Counted from the stretch's first letter, positions 44,761-56,609 are shown. The stretch: 64,000 bases of DNA from Patiria pectinifera (GCA_029964075.1 CM057149.1:9992465-10056464), one strand, 5' to 3'. Translations and numbers: made by a program. The notes: generated from the letters alone by a model not told the origin.

Positions 44761-45798
44761 TCATAGGGCTATTTCACGCATTTTCATGCTGGACGTTTTC
44801 AGAGAATAATATAGTCCCCTGAAATCATCCCAAATTATGCCTCTTAGTCTTACTGCAGGCTCGTCTGGCAGAGAATATCGACCATTTAAATTAGAATATA
44901 AACAAGCATTATACCACCAGCCACCTCCCTGGACGTATTCTGCACAGCTTGACTCCCATGCATCATAGTCACGATCCTTGGTTGAGAAAAAATTCCTTCT
45001 TTGATACGAAAGAGCGTCACCTGCAGTGCCGTTGGTATACCGATCATAACTCAAAATGTACTCACCCGGGGATATTTGGAAATCTGAGTATTTTGCCCAT
45101 GCCGTGTTGCCCTCCCAGTCCTCTAAATCAACTCGTAGCTCCCATGTTCCACGTGAATCATTAGACGTCAGAGTCACCAAGTTGTCATTGCCCAACCAAA
45201 ACTCACCGGACAGATCGCCAAAGCCAGACTGGTAGTCGGTCCAGTTACGGTAGAAGTCCACGCTGCCATCTTGTCGCCTCTGAAACACGATCCATCCCCC
45301 ACTGTCAGTTTCCATGTCGCAGTAGACACGAAGACCGCAATTACCGAATCCCTCTGGGTAGATTGTGTAGATACCGCTTGACCAATAACCGGCATCTAAG
45401 AGCATCTTGCAACTTCTGCAGCGATTGAAGGAGCTACCAGTCAGTGAGTAGAGAGGTGTGTCCTCATCTGCATCAAAGTACACACTCCCTTGAGTTGCAT
45501 TGAAGTCTTCGGGATGCTCTCGTCTTGTGGCAAGGTTCAACTCGCACATTTTACTGCAGTCGTTAAAGTTAAACGACTTGCAACGTTCATCCATGCTGCA
45601 TTCCCGTCCGCAGATGACACGAGATCGCACAGTTTTGGTTGCAAATGCAACCTTTCTTAGCGCCTGATTTTCAGCGGCATGAAACGTACGTTCCTTCGTA
45701 TAAGATGAAGTTTCAACTCCAGAGACAGACAAAATAGCTCCCTGAAATATTAGGGATGTAATGTAAAATAAATCCAAAACAAAGATCTTTATCGCCAT
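44761..45798 (-). CDS. Secreted PAN/apple plus fibrinogen-C-terminal-domain lectin, copy 1
   Basis: This intronless gene of 345 codons is probably an extracellular carbohydrate-recognition protein of the ficolin/FIBCD/tachylectin-5 type. Residues 1-27 are a signal peptide (IFVLDLFYITSLIFQGAILS). Residues about 36-110 form a PAN/apple-like cysteine domain (CGRECSMDERCKSFNFNDCS, CELNLATRR). Residues 125-345 form a fibrinogen domain: CDMETDSGGWIVFQRRQDGS, then FWLGNDNL and WAKYSDFQI. The calcium site STKDRDYD is at 273-279, the C285-C299 loop has GGGWWYNACLYSNLNGRY, and the end is SLKTSSMKMRE. Sequons include NAT (100), NWT (185) and NGT (256). An extra cysteine, C154 (FGNCGL), is absent from copy 2. 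Lack of introns suggests either a retrocopy origin or a family of single-exon genes. Confidence 0.93.
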   Translation of the reverse strand: MAIKIFVLDLFYITSLIFQGAILSVSGVETSSYTKERTFHAAENQALRKVAFATKTVRSRVICGRECSMDERCKSFNFNDCSKMCELNLATRREHPEDFNATQGSVYFDADEDTPLYSLTGSSFNRCRSCKMLLDAGYWSSGIYTIYPEGFGNCGLRVYCDMETDSGGWIVFQRRQDGSVDFYRNWTDYQSGFGDLSGEFWLGNDNLVTLTSNDSRGTWELRVDLEDWEGNTAWAKYSDFQISPGEYILSYDRYTNGTAGDALSYQRRNFFSTKDRDYDAWESSCAEYVQGGGWWYNACLYSNLNGRYSLPDEPAVRLRGIIWDDFRGLYYSLKTSSMKMREIAL

Positions 45799-45848
45799 CT
45801 TCTCCTCTTGAAACGAAGAATGTAACGTCGAAATCAGTTTGTTCTAGA

Positions 45849-45856
45849 AATATATA
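45849..45856 (-). promoter_or_regulatory. Candidate TATA box of lectin copy 1
   Basis: The minus strand has AAATTATATATTTC about 50-60 bases before the ATG at 45798. This is a reasonable TATA position for a short 5' UTR. No counterpart is obvious upstream of lectin copy 2. Confidence 0.35.
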
Positions 45857-46018
45857 ATTTAGATCAAGAAGAAATAAAAACCTGCGATTTGTCGGGTCGG
45901 ATTTAGAAAATCAAGTCATTTCATTAACGATAAAAAAAACACCATAGATGGACAAAACCTTGAAAAACGAGTTTTTGTCTTGCACCAGAGCTGACAATGA
46001 AATGAAACACCCCTACAT

Positions 46019-46081
46019 GTAGATGGCTCTGAATTATATAGAGGCCCGGCAGGGATCTTTATATCATTCAGAGCCATCTAC
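46019..46081. repeat. Hairpin-forming inverted repeat upstream of lectin copy 1
   Basis: GTAGATGGCTCTGAATTATA pairs with the inverted copy ending CATTCAGAGCCATCTAC. The stem is about 23 bp with one or two mismatches, and the loop is about 16 bases (AGGCCCGGCAGGGAT). The homologous block near 54140 keeps the loop-like GGCCCGACAGGGAT but not the stems. Confidence 0.85.
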
Positions 46082-46660
46082 GCCCTCATGCCACGTCTGT
46101 GGCTCGTGATTGGTCAATTTTCTTGATAATGATTTTGATTGGCTAAATAGCGTGTATTCTGATAGCTCTATAATGAATCAGAAAGCGTTTGCCCTTAATA
46201 CTGGTCACCATATCGATGTCGGTCCTGTGATAATATAGCTTCAGCCTTTAATATCAATTTCACGCCCTTTGATTCCATTCTCAAAACGTAAAAAGAGAGC
46301 TTTTGGATTTCAATGACCTGTCAGTTAACGAAGACTTGCAGCGTTCAATTTAAGCAGCACTCTTAATTAAAAAGACTAACCGATGGTAAAAGTTGACCTT
46401 TTGCAAAAGATATTTTGTTCTGGTTATTTTAACAAAGATATGTCAGGCTGTGGCTTGTTGATGTTTTGGATAATTGTTCTGTTGAAACAAAGTGAATAAT
46501 CAATATTTTACAAAGATTACCGTCATTTCAAATAAGTCAGCCCTCATTTATTTCTTTGTTGTGCAGAAAATGCATAGAGGCTAGCATGCTTCAGTCAGCG
46601 CTGCCATGTCAGCAAGTCTTCTATCAACTACATATTTTCAACATTTCACTGTATCTGGCG
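46082..46660. repeat. Upstream-block repeat U, copy 1
   Basis: It has CTCATGCCACGTCTGTGGCT, GTGATTGGTCAATT, ATATCAATTTCACGCCC, CTTAATTAAAAAGAC and CCTCATTTATTTCTTTGTT, in that order. The same series recurs in copies near 46690, 48940 and 54150. It is the 5' flank of lectin copy 1. Confidence 0.75.
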
Positions 46661-46689
46661 TAAGCCTCTAAATGACGCTCCACTTCAGT

Positions 46690-47470
46690 GAATATATTAT
46701 AGGCGTGTATTCTGATCGCTCTGTATGATTGCATGAAACGTTATGAGGTACTTGAGTCTCCATAGGTTTTACGTGCTGGTCACCATATTGAGTTCAGTTC
46801 TGTAATAATAAAGATATAGCCTTCGATATCAATTTTACGCTCTTTGATTCTATTCTCAAAATTTAATAAGGTAACCATTGTGGGTTTCAACGACCTGTCA
46901 GTTAACAAAGAAGTGCTGTATTCCATTTAAGCGACACTCTTAATCAAAAAGACGGATCGATGACAACAAGTTGGCTCCCTACGAAATATATTTTGTTCCG
47001 GCGATTTTGATAAAGATAGGTCGGGCTCAGGCATTTTGGTTTTTGGATGGTAACGAAGTCAACCAGAATTATCCCCTAAATGAAATGGTATACGGCTTGA
47101 CATGCTGACTGACACTGTATATACACTTGTTGCCAACACGCTTTAACCGCTGTATAATAACGAATGCTAAGTTGGACAGTGGAAGTCCGATCGCTAATTA
47201 TTACCAAACAAATTTAAATTAAGATGCATCCAGATCCCCTCTCTGATAAACATGTACTAATTTCTGTTATAATTGTTAGTTGAAACGAAGTGATAAACAT
47301 ATTTTTTTCGAATGATCAACGTCTTTTCAAAAAAGGCATAACTCATGTTATACCTTTCTTTTGCAGACAACATAATTATTGAGGCCAACATATTTTAGCA
47401 AGTGATGCCATATTGTCAACAAGTCTTCTTTCAACTGCTATAAATATTTCACTCTCAGGCTGTGTCCCAA
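46690..47470. repeat. Upstream-block repeat U, copy 2
   Basis: GGCGTGTATTCTGATCGCTC, GATATCAATTTTACGCTC, GACCTGTCAGTTAACAAAG, CTCTTAATCAAAAAGAC and GTCAACAAGTCTTCTTTCAA follow the order of copy 1. It lies directly behind copy 1 in the same orientation, as a tandem duplicate. Confidence 0.75.
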
Positions 47471-47549
47471 ACGGGCTTCCACAGTGTTTGCTGTCCTCTT
47501 TGGATTGTATTTCCACCCTACCCTCTCCCATAGACATATAATTAAACCC

Positions 47550-47830
47550 TCGCCATGCAATTCGTGCGTTTCACAATGCAGTGCGCCATCAAGAGTTTGC
47601 CACGGAGAGTTCATTTTTCCTAGTGCATTGTGGGAAACGGTCGACAAATTCGCACCGCGGGACATTACAGTTTGTTAGTTTTTCCGGTCCTTCGTAAGCG
47701 TATGATACAAGAATCTGTTTGCCTTTTTTTTTTCTTTTTATCAATATGGTGCTTTTTGTAAGGCGGCAGAATGCTTTGCCGAAATCTAAAACCAATTAGC
47801 TCAAGTTGCCTACTGACACTCGTTATAGGG
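47550..47830 (+). repeat. Dispersed repeat family R2 copy
   Basis: This shares GTAAGGCGGCAG, AGCTCAAGTTG, TGACACTCGTT and the TTTGCC...TTTCTTTT run with 13080-13290, and matches 35285-35495 inverted. A further piece (GCAAACTCTTGGTGGCGCAC) is at about 48355. Unrecognised sequence follows from 47830 to 48940, with a G9 run near 48740. Confidence 0.6.
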
Positions 47831-48939
47831 TGCAGACCAGTAAATCGGTCCGAAATTGCCTGCGCCGGCCAAATCACGATTTGCATGCCCTCAAAATCTT
47901 CGGTATTTGAGCATGCTGTGGGCCATGAACTTGAGGGTTTGTTAAAAATATGGATGGAAACCGTGCACAGGACTTGGAGCTTGCAGTTCTGTGTAATTTT
48001 GATGTAATTTGGACCCTAAAAGCGCTCTACTTTGCAATGGAGTGTAGGCATCGTTTTTCAAAATGGCGATGGGCTTCAGGACTATTTTCAGGGGTGATCG
48101 TCTTCAGATGGAAATTTCTCCTAAAAGTCATCAGTTGACCCCCCGTAAATTGAACAGAAATTGAAAGATGATGAAATAAGCTTTAATTTGATGTGTGTCT
48201 CGAACACCTTGGAGAGTTGTGAGTATTTTTCCCGAATTTTTGAAGTGGGAGCATTTACCATTGGGGTCTATGGAAGTTTATTTACTGGTCTGCTACCTCA
48301 AATGGGCCGTGTTTTGTCGGCTGTAAACTAAAAAAAAAATCACTTTCCACAGCAAACTCTTGGTGGCGCACTGTCTTTCGTTGAGAGGATTAAACAAAAG
48401 GTCCTCAATTCATCCAATTATTGCTTAGGGCTGAGAGCCTTGGTTTCAGTGCTATTTCGGGATTCGCATATTATTAAGATGGACAAAGGTGGTTCAAATG
48501 GGAGGAGGAGCTAATATATTTTTTGGGGTTTAATATAACTCTGCATACTACTAATTCGCTTTTCTTGGAGCTTTTTTTTTTCTTTTGAAAGTTCCTGTAT
48601 CTCCAATTCCAGGAGTAAAGTGGTAAACTATTTGAGGTTGTAGTGACGGCTTGCAGACAGTGGTGGAGAACTTTGTCCAAAGGCGTTTGTTTTTCAATGG
48701 AGTGTCATAACCCCCCAGAATACAGACGCAACCAGGATGGGAGGGGGGGGGTTTGCTGCCCCCAACGACGACTTTTACACAAATTGCACGTTCGGGTTGA
48801 AACAGGGCCTAAAAACAGCTCTCAAAAGTACCTTTTGTACTCATTTCATGACAGACACAATAGTCGTTTTTATTTCATCACACCTTAGGCTACATATACC
48901 CAAAAAATGACGGAAATGTCTTCGAGCATTCCACAACCT

Positions 48940-49590
48940 CTTTAAGGATTCCATTCACCGTCACTTAATAATGAAGACACATTGAATGAAGGCAGCATTC
49001 TTAGTTACGAAGTAGTACCGACGATAACCAGTTGACTTCCTACAATAGATATTTGGTCCGGCGATTTTAAATGAAAATAAGTCAGGCTGGGTAGTTTGCA
49101 GTGGTTACTATGACTACATCTTGGCTGTGGGCAATAAGAAATTATCTTCAATGCCAAGGTATACAGCTAGCCTGCTGAGTGGCACAGTATAATAATAATA
49201 CGGTATATAATAAATATATCATAATGCGGTCCTGTAATATTAAATTAGCAGCACAGTACCGTGGCATGATGGATGCAATAGCCGAAGAGGAAAGTCGGAT
49301 TGGTGAATTTTAACCAAATTTACAATATCGTTTCTAAGACGCATCAAGACCTGAGCTCTGTTTAGCATATACTAATTTTCTTTAAAAAAAATATTTTTTG
49401 ATACCTAGTGAAAATCAATAGCAATTTTAAATAATCACCGTCATTTCAAATCATTATGGCCTCATTTATGTCTTTGTTTTGCTGAAGAAGCATTGAGTCT
49501 GGCATGTGTTAGTAGGTGATGACATAATCGGCAAGTCTTTTTATCAATTATCATCAATATTTCCCTATCAAAAAAATTTGCTGTCGCTGC
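48940..49590. repeat. Upstream-block repeat U, copy 3
   Basis: Diverged matches to the other U copies are seen: GAAGACACATTGAATGAAGG, GTCCGGCGATTTTAAATG, AAATAAGTCAGGCTGGG, CCTCATTTATGTCTTTGTT and GGCAAGTCTTTTTATCAA. No lectin frame remains beside it. Confidence 0.65.
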
Positions 49591-50819
49591 ATGGGAGAAC
49601 GCCACCCAGCGTCGCAATAAGCCCAGGAAATACTCTCAACTTGTATTTCCTTCCAACCCTGGCGTCGAGCAGTTTGTTCCCACGAGTTGTATGCTCTCCC
49701 ACCTGGTGTCGTATCATGTCAGTATTTAAGCATCTGTCATACATGGTGTATCAAAGGAGGTCATCTTAAATAAATGGGTTACTATGCAAATTGATGAATT
49801 GAAAACATTGTCAAAATGGCTCTATCTTAAATTGTGTTTATCATCACAAAGCAAAACTCCTACTTTTTGTAAGTTTGCCTGATTCAGTGGTGAATTGAGC
49901 TTTCCACAAAGGTGCGCAGTTGCAGTGGATTATGTGTTACACCGGAGGAGAAAGATATGTTGAAGTGTTTGAGCAGAAATGGAACTCAAGTTTGAGCTTC
50001 ATGATTAATTCAGTCATTTCAAATTTTGCTTTTGTTTGCCAACGCAGAGATCTGTTTCGCCATTGTCATCATTATGCTATAGTCCTGCAAATTCAATCGA
50101 TCCCAGTTTGGTCTCACAATGGGAGAAATAGACAGTAAAGCGATATGTCTTTCCTGATAAACTATGGTATAAACCGTGATATTGCACAAACGCTGACAAA
50201 AATATACACACTTCTGTACACCGTAATTTCGATAATTGTAAAATGATGTAGATGATCGGCGGTGTTTCCAAGCAAATTTGGCGTTGACGGCGTTTAGGTA
50301 TATAGTGCTTGGAAGGAATTCGTAGAGCCAGACGGTGTGTAAGTCGATGATTGGTCATTCACGTTAATGTGTCATCCCAAACCAAATGGCTTGGAATTGG
50401 TCAGTTTTTCCCGCCAATAATAAACCGTAGCGTTTGATTGGTTGACTTTTATGATGAAGGCGTGTAATCTTATCGCTGTATAACATGTTGGGGAAAGCAA
50501 AGCATCGACGTCGAATTGGGTTGAGTTGCGTGTTGTCATATCAAATTTAATAGTGAAACTAGCAACTGTTTTGTTCGACCACTGCGAACGATTTCACGGT
50601 CTTTGATTTTCTCTCAATGTAAAACGAAAAGGAAATTGAAGCTTCCATTGAGTAATAATTGCGTCTTCATCTTCAATTTGTTTTATGCAACAGCCTTAAA
50701 AATACGAACCCCTCCACACGATAACAAGAAATATTCTGGCGATATTCATTTAGTTCCTGCGATTTCAATGACATAAATTCTGACATAATGTTGATTATGT
50801 TATAGAGAATGGACGAGGA
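49591..50819. other. Spacer with a partial U-like block
   Basis: The stretch 50380-50780 has GTTTGATTGGTTGACTTTTA, GGCGTGTAATCTTATCGCTG and CACGGTCTTTGATTTTCTCT. It looks like a fourth, more diverged U-type block. No gene is recognised. Confidence 0.4.
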
Positions 50820-52050
50820 ACTGTAGATTCGTGACCGAGTCCGTTCATGCACGAATCTACAGTTCTGTAACTATTTCTTAAAACAACAATAGTTTATGCA
50901 AATAAGATCCCTGGTTTACCACATTTGTGAATAAGTGTAGATTCGTACGATCTAGTCAACTTTGCCTGGCCCTGTGCTTGCATCGTAACAAGATCCTATT
51001 GTTAACCCTTCGGGTGGGTGCACATCTTTTGTTCCATTCATCAATTGCACAGTACATTTGTCCTCATGGTAAGTCACACACACATTCACGATCAGAAGTG
51101 TTTAGTGCGAACACACTGTCTTTCCTTACTCCCAAAGCCAAATGGAGTTCGCGCTTGTATGTTACAGCTAGGGGATTATACCGGAAAATACTTTGATGTT
51201 TTTTTACGGGATTGATCTGAGGAGTTTAAACACCAACCACAAGAAAAAGTTGGCAAGCAACTCATTTGTGCATAGAGCTTTTTGATTTGTGGAACCACAT
51301 GTCATTGGCCATTCAATCGAGAACCACATTTCTTTACCTTGATGAGTAGGCGACACATCGGAATATGCCCATCTCACTCACCACAGGAAATAATTTTGCT
51401 TGGAAAATACATCAGACCTACATTGGAATATATTCTGAGACGTTGTGATTGGGTAAGTTTCATTTGATTTCGTTAGTTATTCGTCCATTTTATTTATGAT
51501 TGTCATTTTGATAATCAGTGAAAGTACATATTCTTTAACCGAGGCGTATCCACTGATTTTTTTTTATAATACAAATTTAAAGACAAAAAATAAAAATTAA
51601 AATTTTTAGCATTAAAAAATTTTCAGCATTAACGTGTAGATAATGATATAAAAAAAACACTGCAAATAACATAAAGAGAAATCATTTTAAAAATATCTGC
51701 ACGGTAAATTAAATATCAAACGGGAACATTTTGTGTAAAAATTAAAAAAAAACTAAAGTAGTAATATAAGGTATTTATTAAAATCAAGTACACGTCAAAT
51801 TCTTCGAAAAAAATTTGTACATTTTCGAGTACCATTAACATTTCTTTTTCTTTTCATTAAATGGACTGAAACTTAAAAAAAAAAGGAAATCTTTAGTGCT
51901 GGAATTATACATGGAATTATACAGTGCCGGAATATACATGGAATTGTTCACAACAAAAACTGTGGATTCTTAAAATATTCTACAGTTAGGTGTAGATTCT
52001 TAAAATAATCTACAGAAAAGTGTAGATTCGTGAAAATAATCTACACTTGA
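50820..52050. repeat. Segment bounded by repeated TGTAGATTCGTG motifs
   Basis: CTGTAGATTCGTG and its inverse (CACGAATCTACAG) form a hairpin at about 50821-50863, and GTGTAGATTCGTAC follows near 50937. At the far end, 51958-52050, GTGTAGATTCTTAAAATA and GTGTAGATTCGTGAAAATA alternate with ATAATCTACA. The interior is very AT-rich with no transposase frame. It may be a DNA element with subterminal repeats. Confidence 0.5.
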
Positions 52051-52452
52051 ACAATTAGTGTGACATCACAGAAATAGGTTAAGTTGGAAGAAATGAACAA
52101 GTCTGATCACTTTTGCCATCTGACATCCTGGATTTCGCCTCTTCTGATCTCATATATGCAATGACTAAATGTGAGTTAAAACAAAACCGTATCAGCCGAA
52201 TCAACTTGACGTAGAGCATGATTATATTAGCTCATCTGTCGATAGGGGCGCTGTTCAAAACCGACAATTATGCACACTAACAGCGACAATGTATGGTGCT
52301 TTTCAGGGCGATACATGCACGTACTTAAAAAAGGCACCAAAAGACACAAATAGGCACGTTTTTTTTTAAAGTGCGCTAATTCAGAAAAAAGGGAACTTGT
52401 TAAAAAAAAACCGCCTCCTTTATACTCACCCATCCCCACCACCACCACCCTC

Positions 52453-52590
52453 CAAGTGGCGCACCCGGGGGAGGGGGGTGGCTCGGGGGGCTTGAGCCCC
52501 CCCCCCCTCCAACAGGTTGTCAAGTTTTTTTTATGTCCTACAATTTGACCTTGGTGATATAGATGTGGCCTGTTTTCGAGTGGTTTAACG
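52453..52590. mobile_element. Poly-G MITE fragment
   Basis: AGTGGCGCACCCGGGGG is followed by GGGGGGCTTGAGCCCCCCCC and a TTGACCTTGGTGATATAGAT segment. These match the start of the complete copy at 53112-53413 (AGTGGCGCACCCGGGG, TTGGCCTTGGTGATATGAAT). The right end is missing or diverged. Confidence 0.6.
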
Positions 52591-53035
52591 TCAATTTCCT
52601 TCAAAATATTACATTCATTCTTTGGCGGCTCCTGTCAATTTTCAATAACTGTGTTTACATCTCGAATGGTCAGACGTCGTAGCGCGATGAGCAGTGTTTG
52701 TGTAGCGCGCCCTCTTTTGTAAGAAATTGTTGCATGAGGATAAAATACGGAGTGTCCTTCATACTGCAATTTCCTTAAATTATATTACATTGATTCTTCG
52801 GCGGTTCCTGTCAATTTTCTAGAGTTTCGTATCAAACACCATGGCAAACCATTAAAGGAAATTCCATTGCAATACAATGTGTTTATCTTGAGTTCCAATC
52901 GTCACAACAACTGTGTTTGCATCTCGAATGGCCAGACGTCGGAGCGATGTGAGCAGTGTTTGTGTAGTGCGCCCGCTTTTTGAAAAAAAAAACAATGTTC
53001 CATGACGAGAAAATACGGAGTGTCCTTACAGTGTA
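52590..53035. repeat. Two direct copies of a ~240-bp unit
   Basis: CATCTCGAATGGTCAGACGT, AGCAGTGTTTGTGTAGCGCG and AAATACGGAGTGTCCTT occur at about 52650-52770 and again (CATCTCGAATGGCCAGACGT) at about 52920-53030. The preceding TTCCTGTCAATTTTC phrases are also duplicated. Confidence 0.75.
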
Positions 53036-53111
53036 TTTAAATTCCCATAGACACAAGTGCTAAATGCCCATACTTCTAAATTCTTTTAAAAAAACTCAGA
53101 ACTCTCACATG

Positions 53112-53413
53112 CAGTGGCGCACCCGGGGGGGCCCTCGGGGGGCTTGAACCCCCCCCCCCCCGGCTGATTTTTTTTTTCAGTCCCACGATTTGGCCTTGGT
53201 GATATGAATGTGGTTTGTGTTCGAATACTTTAATAGGGGTTGTAAGTGGCGCCACCAACGTCAAAATAGGCCGCCCCTAAAAAAAAAAACACCAATTTTT
53301 TTCTGCTGCCAAAAATGTTGGGCATTTTTTTTTTTATTCAACATTTAAACCAATTTGTAACAAAAAATGTGAGCCCCCCCCCAAAAAAAACCCAAATCCT
53401 GGGTGCACCACTG
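53112..53413. mobile_element. hAT-like poly-G/poly-C MITE, complete
   Basis: The termini are CAGTGGCGCACCCGGGG and CCTGGGTGCACCACTG. The element is about 302 bp, with a C14 run at 53150 and a C10-A8 run near 53376, and has no frame. The flanks (CTCACATG and ACCCTCCC) do not form an eight-base duplication, so it is old or altered. Confidence 0.7.
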
Positions 53414-53669
53414 ACCCTCCCCCTTGCTGGCTACACCGTTGAGTAGGTTCTGAATTTTGCTTGCGGTTTTAATGTTTCCCTTTTTGTGTAAAAGGGATGA
53501 CATGACAAACAATTGGGAACGAAGTTTTAAAAAAAATATGGGTAATAAATCACAGGTGGAAAATTAGGTCTGATTCCAGGGTGAACATCAAGTGTGAAGT
53601 GACGGTCAGGAGACGAGGATGGAGGTTGAAGAGCGGGCATGCTTGTTTGGAGGCGTAGGCAAACAGTAC

Positions 53670-53860
53670 ACGTTTAATAAATCGGGAAAACTCAATCGTG
53701 GATTGGTTCTTGTCACTCGGTTTATTCAACGTCATAGGTCATTGGAACCTTCTTTGGGTTTTTTTTGTGCCGCAATATACAAGCAAAATTATTATAGCAA
53801 ATAGTACACTGAATTATAATAACAATTCAATTATAGTCACAATTCAATTAAATGCGTCCC
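53670..53860. repeat. Dispersed repeat family R1, copy 3
   Basis: AATAAATCGGGAAAACT, GATTGGTTCTTGTCACTCGG, TTTATTCAACGTCATAGG and CAATATACAAGCAAAATTAT are almost identical to 29990-30140. The copy is short and ends near 53860. Confidence 0.8.
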
Positions 53861-54139
53861 TTAATTTTTGAGATAGCGTGTCGACATGGACTATAGTTTC
53901 TGTGCAAAAGTGAGTCAAATGTTCTGTTTAGACTGCGACTGCAGCCCATCGCCAAGTTTTTTCTCCGTGTTGACACAACACACCGTTGATGGATAGAAAA
54001 ACAATATTTCGTTTTATCTTCTGTCTAGTTTAAAACAAATAAATGTCGGTAGCATTTATAAAACTGCATCGTAAAAGCACTACCTTGCAATTCAACAAGA
54101 AACGTATGTCTGCTCCAGAGCTGAGGATAAAATGAAATA

Positions 54140-54980
54140 CCCCGATATCAGGCCCGACAGGGATGGTAGAATTGGACCTCATGCCACGTCAGCGGCTCGT
54201 GATTGGTCAATTATACTGCCTGAGACATACGTAGCTTTTGATTGGCTAACCTATGTAGGCGTGTCATCTTATCACATGCAAGATAAAGAGAAACGTTAAA
54301 AAGCACTCAAGTCGTTATCGATCACCATATCAAGGCAAGTGGTGTAATAATAAAGCTACAGCCTTTGATATCAATTTCACGCTCTTTGATTCCATGATTT
54401 AAATTTAATAAGAGGACTCTTTTGGATTTCACGAGCTGTCAATTAACGAAGACGTGCTGTATTCAATTTAAGCAGTACTCTTAATTAAAAAGACGAACCG
54501 ATGATACAATTTTCCTCCTACGATAGAGATTTGTTCCAGCGATCTTTATGAATTTAGGGAGGCTGAGGCTTGTTGTTACTTGGATGGTTACCATGACTAC
54601 ACTCTTTTACAGAAGGCAACCATTCCCTCGTTGTCATGGTACACAGCTTGGCCTACTTACTGACACCATGTATTTAACGGAGTACCAGTGATAAATTACC
54701 AACACGCTCAAACCGACGCATAATACGAGTGCCAAGGCCGACGAGGGAAGTCGGATCAGTAGAGTATTACCGAACAAATTCAATTCAAAAGTATTCCGCT
54801 TAAAAGACGCAAAAAAAATCCGACCTCAATACTTATTTCTGAAATATGTGTCAATTTGAAAAAAAAGATAAAATACCTTAATGTTAGATGTATGCTGTCA
54901 TTCAATAAAGTAAGGCCTCATTTATTTCTTCGTTTTACAGACAATGCATGAAGGGCTGAATAGTTTTTTAATACGGCGTC
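54140..54980. repeat. Upstream-block repeat U, copy 4
   Basis: GGCCCGACAGGGATGG, CTCATGCCACGTCAGCGGCT, GTGATTGGTCAATTATAC, GATATCAATTTCACGCTC, CTTAATTAAAAAGACGAACC and CCTCATTTATTTCTTCG follow the order seen upstream of lectin copy 1. The copy lies about 3.4 kb downstream of the second lectin gene, with no lectin frame to its left. It therefore marks a duplication whose coding part has been lost. Confidence 0.8.
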
Positions 54981-56193
54981 CAAATTGTTCAAGTCATGGA
55001 GTGTTTTTGTTGTTGCCGCGACGTCGAAATGGAAAACACAAATTTTCAGAGTGATAATGTTTTCATGCAACCCATCCAACTTTTACGCAGAATAATTTTG
55101 ATTACATCAATGGAAAGGTTTCTAGGATGATTTGACGTAATGATTCGCAATGAACGGTAAAACACATATAATGTCACGTTAAAAATACAATTACCAAGGT
55201 GAATCATTCACTTGCTATTTTCCGATCGGCTTTTGTCTCATCACGCATCAAAACACCCCTGAACACTGCAGTTTGATGGGAAGCATCAGCTCTAGACATG
55301 AAGTTCGAGCGAGGACCATTAGTCGAGTAGTGGTTGATAAGGGACGTTATTACGCCTGCGAACTAATAGCAGCTCGCGAACGCCTCAAGTCAAACGAACG
55401 ATGGCCAAACGTCCTGGCTCCCATTGTGCTTTACGGTGCGCACAGCTATTGGTAACCAGCGATGGAACTGTCAACTGTGCCCCATGCTCAAATAGTCCAC
55501 TAGAGTAGCCCAACAATCCTTCATTCGAGGCAAATAAAGTCCAACTATTGCTAACTATTGTTCGCACCCACAACTCGCTCATGTTCGCTCTTTTAACGTT
55601 ATCGAATTTGTCTTCTTGGAGAAGGGCATTATCCATGCCTGTGCTGCCCTCTGTAGGCTGGACGCGAGCGTTGACTGTGATTGCATGGTGCACGGCTGAA
55701 TTGATTGGAGGTCCTTTGAAACCGCTGTAAACATTGGGTGCTGCCCTCTATAGACTGGATGTCCGCTGTTCGCCTCGACACACAATCATGACAATAACCC
55801 ACTGTGCGAATTACGACAAATACTACATGTTCTCTATAGCGATCGCGGTGCGGCGACCCCTCCCCGCTCAATCCCACAATGCACTGCGGTAAACATTGCG
55901 TGACGTTATTAGTACAGGGGGTTATTGGTCCCGTTTTTGAAATAATAAAAATGCAGGGACGGGCCAAAACTCATTTCAAGGATTTTGAACTATAACTCCA
56001 GATCTTATAAACATATCTACATTACTTCTTAAGGCTCCCAATCCAGTTTTGGTTTTCCTCGGCGCTTGAAAGGTTTGCTTTTTGGTAAAAGGTATGATGT
56101 TTCAAACATTCTTGAACGATTCTTAGTATTTCGGAATGATCAAGGGTGATTAGTTATGATCTTAGGGTTAAAGTCAAGGTTGCAGTGATGGCC
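54981..56193. other. Spacer, no gene recognised
   Basis: The frames at 55273-55967 on both strands lack recognisable domains. A phrase containing GGGTGCTGCCCTCTATAG also occurs in diverged form about 90 bases earlier (GTGCTGCCCTCTGTAG). Confidence 0.35.
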
Positions 56194-56478
56194 GCAGAGG
56201 CGGATCTAACTTCCCGGAAACGGAGGGGGAGGGGGTTATATCAAGGGGGCTGAGCGAAAGCGTGCCAAACGTCATGGCATGATGGGTGGGGGAGGAGGTA
56301 CCCCCCCCCCCAAGAAAAAAAAACTGAAGTCTACGGAGCTTTCCCTTGCATTCCAAGGAAATTTTAGAATAAAATAGGAGCTTTAGCGTTCCAATTATCA
56401 TTGTTGGCCTCATGTTACTAGTTTCATAACATTATAATCAGCGGATGAAAGCCCCCCCCCCTTCTCGATTCGCCACTG
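56194..56478. mobile_element. hAT-like poly-G/poly-C MITE
   Basis: The element starts CAGAGGCGGATC and ends GATTCGCCACTG (inverse CAGTGGCGAATC). It is about 285 bp, with GGGGGAGGGGG, a C11 run near 56300 and a C10 run near 56452, and no frame. No clear target-site duplication is seen. Confidence 0.6.
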
Positions 56479-56609
56479 GGCCTGTAGACGAGGTTACAGA
56501 TGGAAGGGTAGACATATATATTTTCTTGTTTTGAAGCATAGTTCCAGTCACCCTACAGCAGCTAATACAGTACTAAAATCACATTCTTGCACATACATGT
56601 AGGAGACTT

